From NCBI RefSeq assembly GCF_010686765.1, contig NZ_JAAGWF010000010.1, forward strand, positions 283,906 through 347,905: a stretch of 64,000 nt of DNA. The letters are read 5' to 3'. Position 1 is the first letter of the stretch, and each line of letters starts with the position of its first letter. The stretch comes from Geodermatophilus sabuli (lineage in GTDB: Bacteria; Actinomycetota; Actinomycetes; Mycobacteriales; Geodermatophilaceae). This document shows, one piece after another, positions 59,981 through 64,000 of this stretch. The notes beneath the pieces were generated by a model, which was not told where the DNA came from, did not search any database, and saw nothing but the letters and a program-made list of their open reading frames with translations. A program made the translations under genes and the position numbers.

Positions 59981-61164
59981 CCGAGCGCCCGCCCCCGGGC
60001 GGTGAGCAGCGGGATGGCCAGCTCGGTGGCCGTCAGCGAGCCGTGGTAGCCGATCAGCCGGCTGGGGCCGGGCTCCCGCTCGGTCGCCGTCAGCGCCCAC
60101 GTGCCACGGGCCAGCGCCACGACGTCCCCGATCCGGGCGGCCAGCGCGTCGTCCACCGGCCCGAAGACGCCGCTGGCGATCGCCTCGTCCCGGCCGGCCA
60201 CCCAGGCCCGGTCCCCGAGGACGGTCCGCCAGCGGTCGAGCAGGTCTGCCTCGGCGCCGGGGACGGCGTGCAGGTACCGGGCCCGCGGTTCGCCCGCCAG
60301 CAGGCGCACGCCGTCGGCGAGGTCGGGCTCGGCGTCGAGGTCGAGGCGGGTCTCGGCCGGGACGTCGAGCATCCCGTGGTCGGCGGTGACCAGGAGGGCG
60401 GCGTCCTCGGGCAGGCCGGCGACCACGGTCTCCACCAGCCGGTCGACGAGCGCCAGCTGGGCCCGCCAGCTGGCGGAGTCGACGCCGCGGACGTGCCCGG
60501 TGAGGTCGAGCTCGGCGGTGTAGCCGTAGACGAGGGTGCGCGGGCCGGCGGCCAGGGCCTGCAGCAGGACGGCGGCGAGGTCGCCGGGGCCCACCGTGCC
60601 GGCGTACCGGGCGCCACGGTAGGCGGCGTCCGTGAGCCCGCTGCCGGCGAAGGCGTACGGGGCGACGGCGGTCACCTCGACGCCCGAGGCGGCGGCCTGC
60701 TCGAAGACGCTGCGGCGCGGCTGCCACACACGGGGGTCCGGGTCGTCGGCCCACTGGACGTGGTTGAGCGTGCGGTCCTCACCGCCCGGATCCCGCTCCC
60801 CCGGCTGGATGGTGACGAAGCCGAGGACGCCGTGGCTGCCCGGCGGCAGGCCCGTGCCGAGGGTGGTGAGGCTGACCGGCGTGGTGCTCGGGCAGGGGGC
60901 GGAGAGGTCACCGACGGGGGCGGCGAGCGCGGCCAGGGTGGGCGCGAGGTCGGCGTGGGCACGGACCAGGTCGGCGCCGAGCCCGTCGACGAGGAGGACG
61001 GCGACCCGGCGGGCACCGCCCAGCGCCGCCACGAGGTCCAGCGGGTCGGCGGGCAGGTCGCCGCGCTCCACCGGGACGCCCAGGGCGGTGGCCGCTCCGG
61101 GCAGGACGTCGGCGAGGGTGGCCGTTCCGTAGGCGGGGCGGCCGAGGTCGGACGGCAGGGTCAC
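59977..61164 (-). CDS. Alkaline phosphatase-superfamily phosphodiesterase/nucleotide pyrophosphatase
   Basis: 395 residues. VAVLLVDGLGADLVRAHADLAPTLAAL with PCPSTTPVSLTTLGTGLPPGSHGVLGF forms the metal site and Thr nucleophile region; YTAELDLTGHVRGVDS and VTADHGMLDV carry the remaining metal ligands. It is the type I phosphodiesterase / nucleotide pyrophosphatase family, cleaving phosphoester or phosphonate bonds; the substrate is unknown. GTG 61164 overlaps the stop of the upstream methyltransferase gene (GTGA). Confidence 0.9.
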   Translation of the reverse strand: MTLPSDLGRPAYGTATLADVLPGAATALGVPVERGDLPADPLDLVAALGGARRVAVLLVDGLGADLVRAHADLAPTLAALAAPVGDLSAPCPSTTPVSLTTLGTGLPPGSHGVLGFVTIQPGERDPGGEDRTLNHVQWADDPDPRVWQPRRSVFEQAAASGVEVTAVAPYAFAGSGLTDAAYRGARYAGTVGPGDLAAVLLQALAAGPRTLVYGYTAELDLTGHVRGVDSASWRAQLALVDRLVETVVAGLPEDAALLVTADHGMLDVPAETRLDLDAEPDLADGVRLLAGEPRARYLHAVPGAEADLLDRWRTVLGDRAWVAGRDEAIASGVFGPVDDALAARIGDVVALARGTWALTATEREPGPSRLIGYHGSLTATELAIPLLTARGRALG

Positions 61165-61916
61165 CGACGGGTGGCCAGGACGTGCAGTCCCGCAGCGACG
61201 TCCCGGTAGGGCGAGCTCCCGGCGAGGGCCAGCTCCAGGCGGCGGACCGCGTCGGCGCCGGCGCCGGAGGAGGCGTCGAGGAGGTCGGCGACGACCGAGA
61301 CGCCGCGCCAGGTGCCCGCCTCCAGGCCCGCGCCGTCGACCAGGGCGAGCAGGTCGTCGGGGGTGAAGCGCCGACGGGCCGGGCGGGCGCGGCCGGGTGC
61401 CGGGTCACGGTCCTCGAGGAGGGCGAGGGCCTCCACGGGATGACCGGAGACGGCGCGGGCGAGCACGGCACCGGCCCGGTTGGCGGTGGCGATGCTGGCC
61501 GAGCCGCCGGGGCGCAGGGCACGGGCGATCTCGCGGAGGGTGGTCGCGGGGTCGTCGACGACCTCCAGCACCGAGTGGCACAGGGCCAGGTCGTAGCTGC
61601 CCTGGTCGCCGTCGACGGCCGGGACCACCTCGTGCAGGAGGTCGCCGTCCCCCTGCACCCCGCGGACCCGCTCGCCGACCCCCGCGGTCTGGGCCCGCCG
61701 GGCGAGGGTGGCGAGGGCGTCCGCGCTGGGGTCCACGACGGTGACGTCGTGGCCGAGCCGGGCCAGCGGGACGGCGAAGTTGCCGCTCCCCCCGCCGACG
61801 TCCAGGACACGCAGGGACGTGCCCGCCCCGACGACCGGGTCGAGGGCGGCCCAGACGGCGGCCGCGCGGGCGGGGACCTGGTCCGCGGTGGAGGAGGTGG
61901 AAGCAGACGGCGGCAC
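61161..61916 (-). CDS. SAM-dependent methyltransferase (class I)
   Basis: 251 residues. LRVLDVGGGSGNFAVPLARLGHDVTVVDPS is the SAM motif I, then DLALCHSVLEVVDDPATTLREIARALRPGG. The C-terminal part (RRFTPDDLLALVDGAGLEAG, LAGSSPYRDVAAGLHVLATRR) resembles SmtA/CmoM-like methyltransferases. Substrate unknown. GTG 61916 is chosen at the start of the fold; its region overlaps a hairpin, so translation may be held down. Coupled by overlap to the phosphodiesterase gene. Confidence 0.86.
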   Translation of the reverse strand: MPPSASTSSTADQVPARAAAVWAALDPVVGAGTSLRVLDVGGGSGNFAVPLARLGHDVTVVDPSADALATLARRAQTAGVGERVRGVQGDGDLLHEVVPAVDGDQGSYDLALCHSVLEVVDDPATTLREIARALRPGGSASIATANRAGAVLARAVSGHPVEALALLEDRDPAPGRARPARRRFTPDDLLALVDGAGLEAGTWRGVSVVADLLDASSGAGADAVRRLELALAGSSPYRDVAAGLHVLATRR

Positions 61917-61946
61917 CCGTCGGAGCCTAGTGGCGGCTCCGACGGG
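61916..61946. terminator. 12-bp hairpin at methyltransferase start
   Basis: CCCGTCGGAGCC (61916-61927) and GGCTCCGACGGG (61935-61946) pair perfectly with loop TAGTGGC. It lies between the VOC gene and the methyltransferase and covers the latter's start codon. Confidence 0.5.
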
Positions 61947-61996
61947 GCACCGGGTCACGCGCCCGGTGACCGGGCGGCGTGCGCTGCCGGCCGGGT

Positions 61997-62476
61997 TCAG
62001 GCGGGCACACTGTCGGCGGCCCGCCTGATCTCGGCGACGTCGATCCGGCGCATCTGCATCATGGCCTCGGTGGCCCGCTGTGCCCGGCCGGGATCGGGGT
62101 CGCTCAGGAGGGCCAGGAGTTCGGTCGGGACCACCTGCCAGGAGACCCCGAACTTGTCCTTCAGCCAGCCGCACTGGCCCTCCTCGCCGCCGTCGGTCAG
62201 CCGGTTCCAGTAGTGGTCGGCCTCCTCCTGGTCGGCGCACATGATCTGGAAGGAGATGGCCTCGGAGAAGGTGAACTGCGGCCCGCCGTTGAGCGCCGTG
62301 TAGGACTGGCCGTCGAGCGTGAACTCGACGGTCAGGGCCGTCCCCTCCGGCATGGGCATGCCGGGGCCGTACCGGGCGATGTCGCCGATCGACGAGTTGG
62401 GGAAGATCGAGGTGTAGTGGTGGGCGGCTTCCTCGGCCTGACCGTCGAACCACAGGCAGGGAATGGTCGCGGGCAT
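61997..62476 (-). CDS. VOC-fold protein (PhnB/3-demethylubiquinone methyltransferase-like)
   Basis: 159 residues. IPCLWFDGQAEEAAHHYTSIFPNSSIGDI opens the PhnB-like glyoxalase fold and FEGQ..-type LDGQSYTALNGGPQFTFSEAISFQIMCADQEEADHYWNRLTDGGEEGQCGWLKDKFGVSWQVVP is its typical core. The family name is historical; most members are of unknown activity. ATG 62476 starts MPATIPCLWF, the normal N-terminus. Confidence 0.88.
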   Translation of the reverse strand: MPATIPCLWFDGQAEEAAHHYTSIFPNSSIGDIARYGPGMPMPEGTALTVEFTLDGQSYTALNGGPQFTFSEAISFQIMCADQEEADHYWNRLTDGGEEGQCGWLKDKFGVSWQVVPTELLALLSDPDPGRAQRATEAMMQMRRIDVAEIRRAADSVPA

Positions 62477-62645
62477 CGCTTCGTCCTCTCTCCTCCGGCA
62501 GGTGCCGGTTGCAGGGGAGACACCGCCGGCGCTCGGAACTCATCGCCGCTCCGCGCAGGGATGCTCCGGTCGGCCGGGAGCGCAGATCGTCCACCGACCC
62601 GTCCCCTCGGACGAGCGCCCCACCGAGCCCGGCGACCCGGGGATC

Positions 62646-64000
62646 TCAGAACGGTGGTGGGTCGTCGGCCTCGACCGGGTCGGGTGCTGGTGGTGGCGGT
62701 CCCGGTGGCGCGGCGAGGACCCGGGCGCCGCTGACCGGCAGCCGGGATGCGCGGCGGTGGGGTGGGGTGTGGCCGGGTGGTCGGGTGGTGCGGGTGACAC
62801 CGCTGGGGGTAGTCACGGTCAGCACCCCATCGGGAGTCATGACATAGCGCCAGCCGCGGGCGTGGGTCTTGAGCCGGTGGTGCCGGCGGCACAGGCAGCA
62901 CAGGTTCTCGCACGCCGTCGGCCCACCACAGGCGTAGGACTCGACGTGGTCGAGGTCGGCCCAGCCGGCCCGGTTGGAGCAGCCGGGATGCCGGCAGGTC
63001 CGGTCCCGGGTCTGCACCCACCGCCGCTGCGCGGGGGTGGGTTGGTAGCGGTCGATCGGCGGTGGCCGGTCCAGCACCGGGCAGCCGCAGGTGTCTGGTG
63101 TCGGGTGGTCGTCGGACGCCGCCTGCGCTGTCTCGGGTCGCCGTCGGCGGCGGCGTCTCCGGCCGGGGGGCTGGTCGTGAGTGGGGCAACCGCGGCGGGC
63201 GATGCTCTCCAGCTCCCGCCGGGACGCGGTCGCCCGCAGGGTCCCGTCCGGGTCGGTGATCGCCACCGTCAGACTGCCCCCGGTCGGAGCCTGCAGCCCG
63301 CCGGGACAGACCGCATCCAACTGGATCAGCAGCTCCCGGACGTGGGCGGCGGTGATCGGCTCGCCACCCACCACCGCCGTCGGTGCGGGCACCGGCCCCG
63401 GCCGCACCAGCACCGCACCAGGGACAGCGGCGTCGGGCCGGTCAGGCGTGGACAGCACCGCGCCACCGGCGCCGGTTCCCGTAGGGCGGAGCGCGTCCAA
63501 AGGCGCGGTGACGGTCAGCTGCGCGGACACCGGGTCGCGGTCCTCATCCCACGGCCGCAGGGTCAGGTCGGCCAGTGCACCCACCCGCAGCACCCCCAGG
63601 GGGCGGTCGTCACCGGCGGCCTTCACCGCCCGCGCATGAGCGGTGAGGGTGTCCCGCACCGCGGCGGCGAGCGGCTGCGGCATCCGCGCCACCAGCTCGG
63701 CCATCCCGTCCCCGGCCGGGCGGACGGTCACGTCCGCGGCCGCCTCCGCATCCCGCCGGCGCACCTCCGCCGCCGCGGCATCCCGGGCGGTCAGCTCCCG
63801 CCGCACCGCCGCGGTCAGCTGCCGGATCGACAGCTCCATCGCCGTCGGCAGCACCGCGGCCTCCACCTCCGCGAGCACCAGCGGATCGGTGGACCGCGCC
63901 TTCCACCCGAGCTCGTGCGCGACCGCCCGCGCCCGCGGCCAGTCCAGCCGACCGTCGGCCAGCGCCGCCCACGTGCCGGGCAGCTTCCCGACCAGCGTCA
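62646..64000 (-). CDS. DUF222/HNH endonuclease-domain protein (13E12 family), N-terminus beyond window
   Basis: The reading frame is open to the right edge, so at least 451 residues are present and the start is outside. Visible first residues LVGKLPGTWAALADGRLDWPRARAVAHEL belong to DUF222. The C-terminal HNH region is CRHPGCSNRAGWADLDHVESYACGGPTACENLCCLCRRHHRLKTHARGW, with the zinc-type CxxC and HH pairs. The last 70 residues are Pro/Arg-rich. These multi-copy actinobacterial proteins are linked to mobile or repeated loci; their activity is seldom proven. No mobile-element ends are visible here. Confidence 0.92.
   Translation of the reverse strand, partial: TLVGKLPGTWAALADGRLDWPRARAVAHELGWKARSTDPLVLAEVEAAVLPTAMELSIRQLTAAVRRELTARDAAAAEVRRRDAEAAADVTVRPAGDGMAELVARMPQPLAAAVRDTLTAHARAVKAAGDDRPLGVLRVGALADLTLRPWDEDRDPVSAQLTVTAPLDALRPTGTGAGGAVLSTPDRPDAAVPGAVLVRPGPVPAPTAVVGGEPITAAHVRELLIQLDAVCPGGLQAPTGGSLTVAITDPDGTLRATASRRELESIARRGCPTHDQPPGRRRRRRRRPETAQAASDDHPTPDTCGCPVLDRPPPIDRYQPTPAQRRWVQTRDRTCRHPGCSNRAGWADLDHVESYACGGPTACENLCCLCRRHHRLKTHARGWRYVMTPDGVLTVTTPSGVTRTTRPPGHTPPHRRASRLPVSGARVLAAPPGPPPPAPDPVEADDPPPF

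Noticed and set aside
62646..64000. Mobile element or intron at the HNH gene
   Set aside because: No inverted repeats, target duplications or intron structure are visible; DUF222/HNH proteins are normal chromosomal families in actinobacteria.
1..64000. tRNA, rRNA, CRISPR arrays, prophage or insertion sequences
   Set aside because: I looked for cloverleaf ends, repeated spacer patterns and transposase or integrase genes and saw none; gene content is ordinary chromosomal housekeeping.

Overview
The window is one continuous piece of chromosome from a very GC-rich actinobacterium. GTG starts are common, stop/start overlaps of the GTGA or ATGA type are frequent, and the division set (Wag31/DivIVA, SepF, YggT, FtsZ with a full murein cluster) is actinobacterial. 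MurE carries the DNPR motif of meso-diaminopimelate enzymes, and dinB has a mycobacterial-type SOS box. General resemblance points to Geodermatophilaceae (Blastococcus, Geodermatophilus, Modestobacter), but that placement is an inference from memory and not a database result.

Layout. 1-9.0 kb: a catabolic uptake locus with a peptide/nickel-type ABC operon (binding protein, two permeases, start of an ATPase), a divergent IclR regulator, an ACMSD-like amidohydrolase, a zinc alcohol dehydrogenase, and a second binding protein that is a close paralogue of the first but has no permeases. 9.2-10.6 kb: nitroreductase and SDR. 10.6-14.5 kb: hisD-hisC-hisB-small membrane protein-hisH. 14.6-22.8 kb: LON-domain protein, membrane protein, dnaE, then lspA-rluD-CPBP protease-GNAT. 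23-29.5 kb: mqo, a K+/H+ antiporter and ileS. 29.5-49.8 kb: the division and cell-wall cluster on the minus strand, transcribed mraZ-rsmH-ftsL-ftsI-murE-murF-mraY-ftsW-murG-murC-ftsQ-(AhpD-like)-ftsZ-pgeF-yggS-sepF-yggT-divIVA. murD is missing from its usual place between mraY and ftsW. 50.1-54.9 kb: moxR, DUF58 and transglutaminase genes. 55-57.2 kb: a hypothetical gene, DUF3040 and SOS-controlled dinB. 57.4-60 kb: a DGGA-repeat peptide, a JmjC-type cupin oxygenase and a sucrase/ferredoxin-like protein. 60-64 kb: a phosphodiesterase, a methyltransferase, a VOC-fold protein and a truncated DUF222/HNH protein.

Most interesting signals. (1) The DGGA-repeat peptide is tightly coupled to a cupin oxygenase whose conserved N-terminus has no ATG, GTG or TTG start, only a CTG overlapping the peptide stop codon; a 16-bp perfect hairpin sits at the junction and a ferredoxin-like gene follows. 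It looks like a substrate-plus-modifying-enzyme unit. (2) Two unrelated genes, ileS and moxR, are each preceded by a 26-codon ORF with the same C-terminal pattern (TSAGEE-x-S) that overlaps the GTG start of the gene. (3) A family of stop-codon-adjacent hairpins shows compensatory changes between copies. (4) Decamer GTGGGG arrays around mraZ look like MraZ boxes. (5) The two paralogous binding-protein genes share two upstream boxes.
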